The notes under the pieces: model-generated
Told to the model about the DNA's origin: nothing
Seen by the model: the letters and a program-made list of their open reading frames with translations, nothing else
The model's database searches: none
Source: Planctomycetales bacterium
Lineage (GTDB): Bacteria; Planctomycetota; Phycisphaerae; SM23-33
Reading direction: 5' to 3'
Length of the DNA stretch: 36,813 bases
Assembly (NCBI GenBank): GCA_030642005.1
Contig: DAOWOP010000003.1
Coordinates: 1-36,813 of the forward strand
Program-made: the position numbers and the translations under genes
Shown: positions 17,901 through 27,420 of the stretch, one piece after another
Layout: every line of letters starts with the position of its first letter
Numbering within the stretch: position 1 is the first letter of the stretch

Positions 17901-19579
17901 AGATGGCCCAGGGCGCCAAACCGGGCGAAGGCGGACAACTGCCGGGCCACAAAGTTACCGACGAAATCGCGCACATGCGCCACTCTACGCCGGGCGTTAC
18001 GCTCATTTCGCCGCCGCCTCACCACGACATCTACTCCATCGAGGACCTTGCGCAGTTAATTTACGACCTCAAATGCAGCAATCCGGGCGTGAAGGTCTCC
18101 GTAAAACTGGTCTCCGAGGTCGGCGTCGGGACTATTGCAGCCGGCGTGGCCAAGGCCGGCGCCGACGAAGTGTTGATATCAGGCTATGACGGTGGAACCG
18201 GGGCAAGCCCGCTTTCGTCCATCAAGCACACAGGCATCCCGTGGGAACTGGGTCTGGCCGAGACACAGCAGACGTTGGTGCTCAATGGTTTGCGAGGGCG
18301 TATCCGCGTGCAGGTGGACGGACAACTCAAGACCGGGCGCGACGTGGTAATCGGCGCGCTGCTGGGGGCGGAACAGTTCGGTTTCGGAACCACCGCCCTG
18401 GTAAGCCTCGGATGCTGCCTGTTACGTAAATGCCACCTTGGAACATGCTCGGTCGGTATCTGTACGCAGAACCCGGAGTTACGCAAGCGGTTCGCCGGTA
18501 AGCCTGAACATCTTCAAAGGTTCATGCTCTTCGTAGCTCAGGAGGTCCGGCAGATTATGGCCGAGTTGGGCTTCAGGAAATTTGAAGAGATGATCGGGCG
18601 GGTGAACAGGCTTTGCAGTGGCAAGGCCGTCGATCACTGGAAGGGAAGGGGGCTGGACTTTTCGGCCATTTTCGCTCAGCCGGATGCCTCCGACGGACGC
18701 GACATCCGCCACGTTCACAGTCAGAACGACCTGCTTAAAGATCATCTGGATTGGCGGATTCTCGAACAGGTTGCCCAAGGCATCGAAAGCGGTGAAAAGG
18801 TCGCTGTCGAAATGCCCATCCGCAATGTGCATCGGACGGTCGGGACGATTCTGAGCAATCGGATTGTCCGTGCCCGCGGCTCTGCCGACCTGCCGGATGG
18901 AACTATCGACATCACGCTGCGAGGTTCAGCCGGGCAGAGTTTCGGGGCGTTTCTTGCGCTGGGGGTAACGCTCCGGCTGATCGGCGACAGTAACGACTAT
19001 CTTGGCAAGGGTCTTTCCGGCGGGCGGATCGTCGTGCAGACCCCGCCCGAAGCGCCGCTGGAGGCGCATGAAAATATAATCGCCGGAAACGCCCTGCTCT
19101 ACGGCGCGACGTCCGGCGAGGTGTTCGTTAACGGACTGGCGGGCGAGCGTTTCGCCGTCCGTAACAGCGGCGTAACGGCTGTGGTCGAGGGAATCGGCGA
19201 TCACGGTTGTGAATACATGACCGGCGGGACGGTCGTGGTAATCGGGCAAACCGGACGGAACTTCGCAGCCGGTATGAGCGGCGGAATCGCATACGTCCTC
19301 GATAAGCACCAACTCTTCGACACACTCTGTAACCTGGATATGGTAGATGTTGAACCGGTCTGGAAGGACGAGGACGTAACGCGGCTGCGAGACCTTATTA
19401 CTCGCCATTATGAATGGACCAACAGCCGACGGGCGAAGGAAATACTCGACAGGTGGCGCGACGTGATAGGGACGTTCGTAAAGGTCGTTCCGATTGACTA
19501 TCGGCGGGCGATGCAGCGGTTGCGGGACCGCGAAGAGAGACTCACAGACACCACCCCTGCAACGGAAGAGGTTTTTTAA
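14993..19579 (+). CDS. gltB: glutamate synthase large subunit
   Basis: Transfers the amide of glutamine to 2-oxoglutarate, giving two glutamates, and regenerates the acceptor for GlnA. At 1528 residues it is full length. A 20-residue propeptide precedes the N-terminal nucleophile Cys21 (HDACGIGAVV) of the class II glutaminase. The central and FMN-binding synthase domains follow, with TGEGGEDPARY, HAKMIQIKMAQGAKPGEGGQLPG-type sequence and SGYDGGTGASPLSS. The 3Fe-4S cysteines are Cys1141, Cys1147 and Cys1152. A C-terminal beta-helix (GXXG repeats such as GNALLYGATSGEVFVNGLAGERF) ends the protein. The start is GTG, with AGGA 7 bases upstream. The stop codon directly abuts the gltD ATG. No -24/-12 promoter is visible upstream. 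Confidence 0.98.
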   Translation: MASESQTNRFLYEARREHDACGIGAVVNIDGSRSHRILELGNQIVLNLQHRGASGSDETTGDGAGILFQIPHEFFAEEADRDGITLPERGRYGVAMVFEPKDPDLRRKCEELLEQAVAYYGLEVLGWRDVPGEATCLGDLARASEPSVRQMFIDGNGRPAESLERTLYLARKRAERLLSEKFGDHAADFYIVSMSCRTICYKGMFLAPQLFGYYPDLSDARVVSCLAMVHQRYSTNTFPNWRLAQPFRMVAHNGEINTISGNANRMKAREHLLECRKFDEDSPAGAGQAGLDDLLPILIPGGSDSAQFDNALELLVRAGRSLPHAIMMMIPEAFGPSYHISTDKRAFYEYHAAVMEPWDGPAAMLFTDGKLIGGTLDRNGLRPARYVVTTDGLMVLASEAGVVDFPPEKIRSKGRLQPGRMFLADTEGGRIILDNEIKGRIARGKPYRRWLTQNHIELRGLFASAESKKPDPKTLRKRMRVFGYTREDQRMILIPMALNAQEPIGSMGTDTPLAVLSDRPRLLFDYFKQMFAQVTNPPIDPLREGLVMSLMSFTGKKRNILDETPEHCRQLKLPHPILTNEDVVRLRTANRDDFKVAVVDALFDVDNDDSAAAMRRGLDKMVDACAEAIADGASLIIISDRNFNEMRAAIPSLLATSAAHHGLIKCKLRNEAGLVIETGEAREVMHFCCLCGYGANAVNPYLAFETLSDLHRNGDISNDIEPDQIIDNYIAAIKKGILKTMSKMGISTLRSYHAAQLFEAVGLDGELVDEYFTGTSSRISGADLEAIARETLRRHQRAYTDLAPGEPEIEFGGEYQYRRDGETHLWNPQTVAFLQHAVRADDAETYAKYAKLINDQSEQYCTLRGLFEMTRSTGVQPVNLEEVEPAEEIVKRFCTGAMSHGSISKEAHETVALAMNRLGAMSNTGEGGEDPARYGHGNGDSLNSAIKQVASGRFGVTIEYLAHAKMIQIKMAQGAKPGEGGQLPGHKVTDEIAHMRHSTPGVTLISPPPHHDIYSIEDLAQLIYDLKCSNPGVKVSVKLVSEVGVGTIAAGVAKAGADEVLISGYDGGTGASPLSSIKHTGIPWELGLAETQQTLVLNGLRGRIRVQVDGQLKTGRDVVIGALLGAEQFGFGTTALVSLGCCLLRKCHLGTCSVGICTQNPELRKRFAGKPEHLQRFMLFVAQEVRQIMAELGFRKFEEMIGRVNRLCSGKAVDHWKGRGLDFSAIFAQPDASDGRDIRHVHSQNDLLKDHLDWRILEQVAQGIESGEKVAVEMPIRNVHRTVGTILSNRIVRARGSADLPDGTIDITLRGSAGQSFGAFLALGVTLRLIGDSNDYLGKGLSGGRIVVQTPPEAPLEAHENIIAGNALLYGATSGEVFVNGLAGERFAVRNSGVTAVVEGIGDHGCEYMTGGTVVVIGQTGRNFAAGMSGGIAYVLDKHQLFDTLCNLDMVDVEPVWKDEDVTRLRDLITRHYEWTNSRRAKEILDRWRDVIGTFVKVVPIDYRRAMQRLRDREERLTDTTPATEEVF

Positions 19580-21004
19580 ATGGGTAAACCGACGGGATTT
19601 CTGGAGTATCCGCGCGAGCAGGTCGCCAGCCGGGAGGTGGGCGAGAGGGTCAAGGACTATCGACGGATAACGCTGTCGCTTACCGAAGAAGTTCTGCATC
19701 GCCAGTCGGCAAGGTGCATGGATTGCGGAATACCCTTTTGTCATGGAATCGGATGCCCGCTATTCAATCGCATCCCGGAGTTCAACGATTTTGTATATCG
19801 CGGGCGGTGGGCACAGGCGTGCGACAACCTTCACTCCACAAATAATTTCCCGGAGATTACAGGTCTGGTCTGTCCCGCCCTGTGCGAGGCCGCCTGCACA
19901 CTCAACATCGATACCGAGCCAGTGCTTATAAAGCAGATCGAACTGGAGATTGCCGAGCGAGGCTTCGAGGCCGGCTTTATCAAGCCCCAACCCGCGAAAA
20001 ACAAAACCGGCAGGCGGGTGGCGATAGTCGGATCAGGCCCGGCGGGTCTGACCGTCGCTCAACAGATAAGCCGCTTCGGCCACGACGTAGTAGTTTTTGA
20101 AAAGGACTGTTCCGTCGGCGGGCTGCTGCGATACGGTATTCCCGACTTCAAACTGGAAAAATGGGTTATTGATCGGCGACTTGAGCAGATGCGGGCTGAA
20201 GGCGTGGACTTCCAGACCAACGTGAGCGTCGGCGAGGACATCTCGCTGAAGTATCTGCGGGGCCGGTTCGATGCCATCTGCCTGGCGATGGGTGCAAGTC
20301 AGCCTAGGAACCTGCCCGTTCCCGGACGTGGTCTGGACAACATCTGCTTTGCGATGGATTATCTCACTCAGCAGAATCGTCTTAACGCCGGCGAAAACCT
20401 CGACGACGAGAGCCGAATAGACGCAGCCGGCAAAGTCGTTGTTGTAATCGGCGGCGGAGACACCGGAAGCGACTGTGTAGGAACAGCAAGACGACAGGGC
20501 GCAAGAGAGATTCACCAGTTGGAAATTCTCCCCAAACCGCCGGAAAAAACCAACCCGCAAACCCCCTGGCCGACGTGGCCTGATATCCTGCGGACTTCCA
20601 GTTCGCACGAGGAAGGATGCACACGCCGGTGGGGCGTCCTGACAAAATCCTTCACGGGCGTAGGGGTGCGCGTCAGCCGGATAAACTGTTGCCAGGTCGA
20701 GTGGGCCATGACCGACGACGGCTGGAAGATGAAGGAAATCCCCGGTAGCGAATTCAGTATGAAGGCCGACCTGGTCCTGCTGGCGATGGGCTTTACCCAC
20801 GTGATGCACAGCGGCCTGGTCGAAAAGTTGCGCCTCAACCTGGATAAAGCCGGTAATATAGTCGTCGATGCGGACGCCCAGAGTTCCGAGCCGGGCATTT
20901 TCGCAGCCGGTGATTCGGTAGCCGGCGCGTCCCTCGTCGTCCGCGCCATCGCATCCGGCAGAGTGGTTGCCGATTCCATCAACTGCTGGCTACTTCAGCG
21001 ATAA
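19580..21004 (+). CDS. gltD: glutamate synthase small subunit (NADPH)
   Basis: Passes electrons from NAD(P)H through FAD and 4Fe-4S clusters to GltB. The N-terminal iron-sulfur region has two cysteine groups: Cys46, Cys49, Cys54 and Cys59, then Cys98, Cys102 and Cys106. It is followed by the FAD-binding motif VAIVGSGPAGL and a NADPH-binding VVVIGGGDTGSDCVGTA. The closing GIFAAGDSVAGASLVVRAI is the usual FAD-contacting end. It has 474 residues, the typical length. It begins on the base after the gltB stop, so the two are translationally linked. It ends 6 bases before a convergent gene, with no space for a separate terminator. Confidence 0.97.
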   Translation: MGKPTGFLEYPREQVASREVGERVKDYRRITLSLTEEVLHRQSARCMDCGIPFCHGIGCPLFNRIPEFNDFVYRGRWAQACDNLHSTNNFPEITGLVCPALCEAACTLNIDTEPVLIKQIELEIAERGFEAGFIKPQPAKNKTGRRVAIVGSGPAGLTVAQQISRFGHDVVVFEKDCSVGGLLRYGIPDFKLEKWVIDRRLEQMRAEGVDFQTNVSVGEDISLKYLRGRFDAICLAMGASQPRNLPVPGRGLDNICFAMDYLTQQNRLNAGENLDDESRIDAAGKVVVVIGGGDTGSDCVGTARRQGAREIHQLEILPKPPEKTNPQTPWPTWPDILRTSSSHEEGCTRRWGVLTKSFTGVGVRVSRINCCQVEWAMTDDGWKMKEIPGSEFSMKADLVLLAMGFTHVMHSGLVEKLRLNLDKAGNIVVDADAQSSEPGIFAAGDSVAGASLVVRAIASGRVVADSINCWLLQR

Positions 21005-21010
21005 GGAATT

Positions 21011-23638
21011 TCACTCTCGTTCGAGGTAGCAGACGGTTTTCTGCTCCATCGTGTTGGCATTGAGTTTGACGGTTACGCCGTCGCCAAGGTCGCAAGTGTC
21101 GATGACGCGGATGACCTCGTTCCATTTATCCGCTTCGTCGCCGAGTAAGTCCGCCAGGCGGCTTGGGGCGCCGGTAAAAAACTCCTCGTTTATCAGGTTG
21201 CCTTCCTTCGACGGGAACAGCGCCATATACAGCATGTCCATCTCGACCATCTCGCCGAACAGGTGCGTCCCCAGCGATACTTCCGGCACCAGTCCCTCAC
21301 GCATGGCCACTATTTCGCAGAGAATGGACACGGAACTGATGTCGGAGAAGTTTATCGGGATACCGAGTTCCGGCGAACTCGTACCCCAACGCCCCGGACC
21401 GAGCAGCATTATGGTTCCAGGTCCGTTTGGGTCGTCCCTGGCGATATGCGTGATCCGCCCCAGAAGGCGGGCGACATGATACCTCTGGCTCAGGGGTAAC
21501 AGACCATAGGCGGACGGAACGACGTAAATCATCCGATCAACATCGCTATGCCTGCTACGACCTATGACAGCGCCGCGAGCCTTAAGTACCAGGTCCCTGT
21601 CTGCGACATGTTCCGGTGGTTCGGGAACAACCGCGCCGCCCTTGTACTGGAATGGCCGGCACTGAAGCAGGTTAATCTTATATTGGTTTTCGCTGAGGAA
21701 GTTGGCGGTAAATTCCACGTCCACCGGATAGTCGTAGGCCGACTGAAGCAGTTTGAGCATTTCGCGCATATCGCCGACCATCGGCGTATCCCGCAGCAGG
21801 GACTCGAAGGTCAGTATGTATGGGAAGACGTCTTTGACGCCGCTGTCGGCCGCCCGTCGGGCCAGTTCCTCGCTGCGCGATGCGAACAGGTCAATCGGCA
21901 GGTCCGAACTCTGCCCGCCCACACTGGAAAATCTGGCCGAGACCAGTCGGCTCGCATTCAGGTCCAGCACATCGACTTTTTTCTGAGTACACTGACAAAC
22001 CTCGTCGAAGTTGGACTCAGGCCTTCTGGCCGGAGCGTTCAAGGCCACGACTCTTGTATAGTCGTCGTCGTGGCGATCGACCGCCCGCGTACCAAGCCCA
22101 AAGACCAGCCTTAAAACGCCCGCCGACGGGTCGATGTCCCTGCTCCAGACGTAAGGGTTGAATGAAAGCCCCACGCCGGCAACCTGAGGGTAATAGAATT
22201 CGTTATAGGCCGCACCGGAAACTCTCTGGACAAGAACGGCCATCTGCTCGTCGCCGCCGAGGAGTCCCCGCTGGGCGCGGTAAGTCAGAGCCTTCTCGCT
22301 CATCGTGCTGGCATAGACCGTGCGAACCGCCGAGAGGAAATTCTCCAGACGCCTGTCTCTCGATCCCTGATTCACACAGAATACGCTCTCGTACTTGCCG
22401 GCGAATGCGTTGCCGAAATTGTCCTCCAGCAGACTGGAAGAGCGAACGATAATGGGCGACTGCCCGAAGTAATCCAGCATATCGGTAAACTGCTTTATGA
22501 TGTATTCAGGGAACGTTCCGTCCAGCATCTTCCCGCGGGCGGTTTCCGCGCCGTCAAGGAACGTTTCAGGGTCTTTCTGCTTCTGCTTCATCCACCAAAG
22601 CCCGTTCTGGACGAGATAGGTGTAGAAAACATCCGATCCGATGAAGAAACTGTCGTGCGGCTCCAGAATCTCATTCCATCGCGGATTCATTTTCTTCAGA
22701 ATGGCCCGCGCCAGGAGCATTCCGACCGTCTTTCCGCCGAGCAGGCCCGTCCCGATCATTCGCCGGCGAATTTCAAGAATGTCCGAAAGGTCCAGAAATC
22801 CGGAAGCCAGATCGAGAATCCGCCCGTCCCTGGCGATTGCCATGCGAAGTAATCGATGGACAAAGGCGTCCACGTCTTCACCAGGATCTTCGCCGCGATC
22901 CAGGGCCAACTGCAACCGCTCGGCATGAGCGAAGGTACTGCTCCAGAACCCGAGTCGGTAACTGGCGCTGTCAAGCCGGCTCCACGGAACGGTTCCGAGA
23001 ACCTCGGTAATTGTAACGCTCTGTCTAACCGGCAGGAAATCATCGCCGGCCCAGACGTGCAGTACGTACATACTGTGCGAATGACGGTGCTGGACCTTGA
23101 GCGGATGAACGTAAAGCCTGCCTTCGTGACGATAAACGTCCACCAGAACCTGGGTGGTGTTCGTGATGGGACTGGTGGCGTGGAACGAATGGTTGTTCCT
23201 GAGCACTGCGAAATAGGCGACCGCTGCGTGGTCGTGCAGGTACGGGCATGTCAGCATGAAGAAGTTGCCGAGCATCCGGTCGCTGCACCAGTCCCCGGCA
23301 AGGTCGGACAGGCAGTCAAACAGATAATAACCGCCCTGACCGGCGTCGCTGATAACCTGGTGTATTTCAGTTATGAACTGCTCGAATCCCGCCTCGGGAT
23401 CGAGCTGGTGTACCTCCGCGCCGCTTTCGACGGACACTAGAGGTTGGTGCCTGGCGAAACGAAAGTAGATAGCCCTCTGACCGCTCCGCGCTGCGTTTCG
23501 GCAGTACGGTTCGACGAAGGGTTGATAGTCGTCAACTGAGTCAACCTGCCAGACGACATTGTCGCCGGGTATCAGGCCTTTCAGCACACTGTCCAGACCC
23601 GCAAGACCTGTGCTGAGACTATCGCCAATCGTCGTCAT
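21011..23638 (-). CDS. KaiC-like domain fused to PEP/pyruvate-binding (PPDK-N) domain
   Basis: An 875-residue protein. The N-terminal part (about 10-215) has the look of a RecA/KaiC-type domain (GLAGLDSVLKGLIPGDNVVW), but where a Walker A GxxxxGK[ST] is expected it reads PGDNVVWQVDSVDDY, so nucleotide binding there is doubtful. The middle (about 290-650) matches the ATP-grasp N-terminal domain of PEP synthase/PPDK, with GLLGGKTVGM near 298 and IVRSSSLLEDNFGNAFAGKYES near 397. The C-terminal third has a conserved-looking LLGPGRWGTSSPELGIP. The phosphohistidine swivel and PEP TIM-barrel domains of true PEP synthase are missing, so it cannot run the full reaction. The ATG at 23638 follows a GGAG site. 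It is convergent with gltD. The function is unknown, and a regulatory or partial phosphotransferase role is possible. Confidence 0.7.
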   Translation of the reverse strand: MTTIGDSLSTGLAGLDSVLKGLIPGDNVVWQVDSVDDYQPFVEPYCRNAARSGQRAIYFRFARHQPLVSVESGAEVHQLDPEAGFEQFITEIHQVISDAGQGGYYLFDCLSDLAGDWCSDRMLGNFFMLTCPYLHDHAAVAYFAVLRNNHSFHATSPITNTTQVLVDVYRHEGRLYVHPLKVQHRHSHSMYVLHVWAGDDFLPVRQSVTITEVLGTVPWSRLDSASYRLGFWSSTFAHAERLQLALDRGEDPGEDVDAFVHRLLRMAIARDGRILDLASGFLDLSDILEIRRRMIGTGLLGGKTVGMLLARAILKKMNPRWNEILEPHDSFFIGSDVFYTYLVQNGLWWMKQKQKDPETFLDGAETARGKMLDGTFPEYIIKQFTDMLDYFGQSPIIVRSSSLLEDNFGNAFAGKYESVFCVNQGSRDRRLENFLSAVRTVYASTMSEKALTYRAQRGLLGGDEQMAVLVQRVSGAAYNEFYYPQVAGVGLSFNPYVWSRDIDPSAGVLRLVFGLGTRAVDRHDDDYTRVVALNAPARRPESNFDEVCQCTQKKVDVLDLNASRLVSARFSSVGGQSSDLPIDLFASRSEELARRAADSGVKDVFPYILTFESLLRDTPMVGDMREMLKLLQSAYDYPVDVEFTANFLSENQYKINLLQCRPFQYKGGAVVPEPPEHVADRDLVLKARGAVIGRSRHSDVDRMIYVVPSAYGLLPLSQRYHVARLLGRITHIARDDPNGPGTIMLLGPGRWGTSSPELGIPINFSDISSVSILCEIVAMREGLVPEVSLGTHLFGEMVEMDMLYMALFPSKEGNLINEEFFTGAPSRLADLLGDEADKWNEVIRVIDTCDLGDGVTVKLNANTMEQKTVCYLERE

Positions 23639-24159
23639 GACACACTCCAACTTCCCAGGCTGCTTTGCCGATAACAACCAGGTAAAGACCCGCACGAATC
23701 ACTGATTCTTAACCTACAACGTATCCGCGTCTTTTCCAAGACCGTTCATCAGTTCTTTATTTTTGTTTCATTCTGCCCGTATGCGGGCAAGACTGCTGTG
23801 ACGGGGCAGATGTTCGTTCAGGCGATATTGGCTGCGACTGGCAACGACAGACCCCGAGGGACCAACGGAGGCCAATGCTCGGAAAAAACCGGACACGCAA
23901 AACAAACTCCGCCTAACCCCGCCCCGTCGGCCGATTCGCCATATGCCTGCGCCATTTGTGCGACGGTATAGCCGTCTAAGGAAGAAAAATCCAACGACGG
24001 ATCGAGCGGCATCGTCGGGTTAGTCGGATTGCCCCACCGAGCGTTAGTAACCCGTAGTCGGCCCGCCTGCCGATTTGCGGGCAGGTAATCAGTATCCTGG
24101 AATGAGACCGGACATGAGCATTTTTGACCGACTACTGACTACTGGTTACAGGCTACTAA
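23639..24159. other. repeat-rich intergenic stretch
   Basis: No gene is supported here. It contains a GC hairpin TGCCCG-TATG-CGGGCA (23774-23789), a second palindrome CCTGCC...GGCAGG (24066-24085) and a longer inverted repeat (24047-24149, listed separately). A 64-codon open frame at 23818-24012 on the minus strand is not recognised and probably derives from degraded sequence. No promoter for the 21011-23638 gene is obvious. Confidence 0.5.
24047..24149. repeat. imperfect palindromic repeat
   Basis: The left arm GTAACCCGTAGTCGG (24047-24061) matches the reverse complement of the right arm at 24128-24149 (which contains GTAACCAGTAGTC...AGTCGG in reverse). The right arm is slightly longer through an internal duplication. 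It sits just past the 3' end of the pseudopilin remnant. Confidence 0.5.
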
Positions 24160-24587
24160 TTATTTCAGATCGAACAGTTCGTTAGAATCCGATCCGAACC
24201 ACCCCAGACCGACTTTTTCAGCCTCCTCGGCCGAGATATTCGAGTGACTCTGGTATTTGTCGGTAAAAGTCATCTTTTCCCAACTGACATGTCCGTCACC
24301 CCAAACCACGTTTGTTGTGTCAAGATGGCGAAAATGGATTGTCGGGTTGGGTCGGCTGGTGCTGGGTGGTCCGCCGGCTTCGAAATGCCAGTACGGAGTC
24401 TTGCAGAAGGAATACTCGATCATCTGACTACCGCTCTGCATGAAGGCGGTATCGGTGAACATGATGGTCTCGCCGGCGCAGGCAACGTCTGAATCGCGGG
24501 CACTGTGTAAATATCCGTCGAAGCCGTACTTATCATACCGCCCGCCGATGTAGGTGTCGTTGTATCCATAGTCGTTGCTATTCGGCC
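24160..24587 (-). pseudogene. truncated H-X9-DG type pseudopilin (DUF1559-like)
   Basis: The open frame can be read on the minus strand from about 24585 to the TAA at 24162-24160. It gives NSNDYGYNDTYIGGRYDKYG, then GFDGYLHSARDSD and, near the C-terminus, HLDTTNVVWGDGHVSW. This fits the prepilin-processing-associated H-X9-DG motif (His, nine residues, Asp-Gly), and the closing ELFDLK is also usual for the family. These type II secretion-like pseudopilins are abundant in Planctomycetes and normally begin with a prepilin cleavage motif and a long hydrophobic helix. That N-terminal half is absent: the frame runs into the recombinase gene on the other strand near 24580-24600. An internal ATG at 24462 could still be translated (100 residues) but would have no signal. 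Confidence 0.7.
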
Positions 24588-24659
24588 GAGTACCGTGACG
24601 CGACCGGCAGGCAAATCTGCGAAAGCCTCAGCACACGGAGTCGGCTCGAAGCCCGCCGG

Positions 24660-25801
<1,142 letters not shown>

Positions 25802-25815
25802 GGAGTTTAGCATCT

Positions 25816-25887
25816 AGCGTTCAGCAATCAGCATTCAGCCGGCAGGCGTGCCGCGGCCTGATCGCTGACTGCTGATTGCTGAACGCT
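25816..25887. repeat. long inverted repeat upstream of tRNA-Ser
   Basis: Two 24-base arms (25816-25839 and 25864-25887) are complementary except at one position and are built on GCTGATTGCTGAACGCT. The 24-base loop contains its own GC-rich symmetry. It lies directly before the 5' end of the tRNA, so it is in or next to the leader. A related sequence occurs at the end of ligA. Confidence 0.75.
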
Positions 25888-25889
25888 GA

Positions 25890-25920
25890 ATAGTATCGGC
25901 AATAACGCCGGATAATGCAA
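25890..25920 (-). promoter_or_regulatory. possible promoter for tRNA-Ser
   Basis: On the minus strand TTGCAT (25920-25915) and TACTAT (25895-25890) are separated by 19 bases, a longer spacing than ideal. If used, the transcript would begin in the palindromic repeat and carry it as the tRNA leader. Confidence 0.25.
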
Positions 25921-25954
25921 GCCCAATCTCCATCGTGGTTTTTCTGAAACATCC

Positions 25955-25970
25955 GTTGCTTTTTAGCAAC
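25955..25970 (+). other. hairpin before the second sigma-54 activator
   Basis: GTTGCT-TTTT-AGCAAC is a perfect 6-bp stem with a 4-base loop, 31 bases before the ATG at 26002. It could be a leader structure. No T-run follows it. Confidence 0.3.
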
Positions 25971-26001
25971 ATTGCTTCCGATACGCACCGATATTCCATC
26001 T

Positions 26002-26991
26002 ATGACGCATTTCGAGAAGATCATCGGGCAGGATTATCGGATGGCGAAGGTCTTCGACCTTATCGACGCCGTCGCCGACAGTAAGGCTACCGTCCTGATT
26101 ACCGGCGAGTCGGGTACCGGCAAGAGCCTGGTGGCGCGGGCGATTCACGATCGCAGCGGGCGGAGGGAAAAACCCTTCGTGGAGGTTTCCTGCGGCGCGC
26201 TGCCGGAGATGCTGCTGGAGAGCGAACTGTTCGGGCACGTGCGGGGGGCTTTCACCGACGCCTTCGGCGACCGCGAGGGCAAATTCGCCGCCGCCGACGA
26301 CGGGACGATCTTCCTCGATGAGATTTCCACGGCCTCGCCGGGCCTGCAATTCAAACTCCTGCGAGTTCTCCAGGAGCGGACGTTCGAACCTGTCGGCTCG
26401 AACCGCACGCAGACCGTCGATGTCCGTGTAATCGTGGCGACCAACCGCGACCTGTGGCGGGACGTCGGGTCGGAGCGGTTCCGGCAGGACTTGTACTACC
26501 GCGTCAACGTCGTCAACGTGGAACTGCCGCCGCTGCGGGAGAGGGGTGAGGACATCGCACTGCTGGCTGAACACTTCCTCCGACGCTACGAGCGGGAAAA
26601 CTCTCGAAGTATCCTCGGATTCACCGACGACTGTCTGGACGCACTGAATTCCTACCCCTGGCCCGGAAACGTGCGCGAGTTGGCCAACTGCATCGAGCGG
26701 GCCGTTGTATTGTGTCGCAGCAACCGGATTGACATGGGCGATCTTCCCCCAGCCGTTGCCGTGGTGCTCCAGCCGATAGCGGCGGCGGCGGCAGACCAGA
26801 CCGTTCCGGTTACGCCGGTGGGTCCAAACTCTGCCCGGACACTCGCCGAAGCGCTCGCCAAGCCGGAAAAGCAAATCATCCGCGCCGCTCTGGCAGCCCA
26901 CGGCGGGCATAGGCAGGCCACCGCCCACGCACTTGGCATCAACCGCTGCACACTCTACAAGAAAATGAAGAAGTACGGCCTGATGCGGTAA
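26002..26991 (+). CDS. stand-alone sigma-54 AAA+ activator, GAFTDA loop
   Basis: A 329-residue enhancer-binding protein with no receiver, GAF or PAS domain. It starts almost at once in the AAA+ module (FEKIIGQDYRMAKVFDLI). Walker A is at 35-42 (GESGTGKS), Walker B is GTIFLDEIST, and sensor sequence (NRDLWRDVGSERFRQDLYYRVN) and WPGNVRELANCIERAV follow. An Ala/Val-rich linker leads to a Fis-type helix-turn-helix (GGHRQATAHALGINRCTLYKKMKKYG). The sigma-54-contact loop is GAFTDA (82-87) instead of GAFTGA, so Asp86 replaces Gly. The ATG at 26002 lacks a clear ribosome binding site, and a TTG at 25972 is an alternative. PspF is a known activator without a sensory domain. The targets are unknown, and the neighbouring cupin gene might be one or might be co-transcribed. 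Confidence 0.85.
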   Translation: MTHFEKIIGQDYRMAKVFDLIDAVADSKATVLITGESGTGKSLVARAIHDRSGRREKPFVEVSCGALPEMLLESELFGHVRGAFTDAFGDREGKFAAADDGTIFLDEISTASPGLQFKLLRVLQERTFEPVGSNRTQTVDVRVIVATNRDLWRDVGSERFRQDLYYRVNVVNVELPPLRERGEDIALLAEHFLRRYERENSRSILGFTDDCLDALNSYPWPGNVRELANCIERAVVLCRSNRIDMGDLPPAVAVVLQPIAAAAADQTVPVTPVGPNSARTLAEALAKPEKQIIRAALAAHGGHRQATAHALGINRCTLYKKMKKYGLMR

Positions 26992-27071
26992 AAAAACATC
27001 TCGTGCAATCCCTGCATCTCTGCTAATCTTTGCTATCAGTAACGGATCGAAATCACCTGTGGAGATGGGAT

Positions 27072-27410
27072 ATGAAGATACAGCAAGCCGATGCTGTTGA
27101 AGCCAAGACCGTTGGGATCGAAGGCGCCGAGGGCGTAACGATGCGCATGCTCATCGGCCCGGACGACGGCGCGCCCAATTTCAATATGCGACTCTTCGAG
27201 GTATCTCCCGGCGGCTGTACGCCGCGACATACGCATGACTGGGAGCACGAGGTGTATGTTCTGTCCGGCGTCGGCGTCGTCCTGGATGACGGGGAGGAAC
27301 GCCCGATTTCAACCGGCGATTGCGTCTATGTGCCGCCGGACGAGGACCACCAGTTCCGTAACACCGGCGGCGAAAATCTCAAGTTCCTGTGTCTCGTACC
27401 GAAAACGTAA
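27072..27410 (+). CDS. small cupin-fold protein
   Basis: A 112-residue single-domain cupin. The first cupin motif is GGCTPRHTHDWEHEVYVLSG, with the His/His/Glu metal-ligand pattern. The second is GDCVYVPPDEDHQFRN with the final His. Such proteins bind a metal and act as small enzymes or sensors; the substrate cannot be told from sequence. GGAG lies 7 bases before the ATG at 27072, which decides against a start 14 codons earlier. It follows the AAA+ activator by 80 bases in the same direction, with a large palindrome just downstream. Confidence 0.85.
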   Translation: MKIQQADAVEAKTVGIEGAEGVTMRMLIGPDDGAPNFNMRLFEVSPGGCTPRHTHDWEHEVYVLSGVGVVLDDGEERPISTGDCVYVPPDEDHQFRNTGGENLKFLCLVPKT

Positions 27411-27420
27411 TAAAGAAAAA

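Noticed and set aside
23818..24012. 64-codon frame on the minus strand
   Set aside because: No recognisable domain, signal or ribosome binding site, and it lies in repeat-rich DNA; probably decayed sequence.
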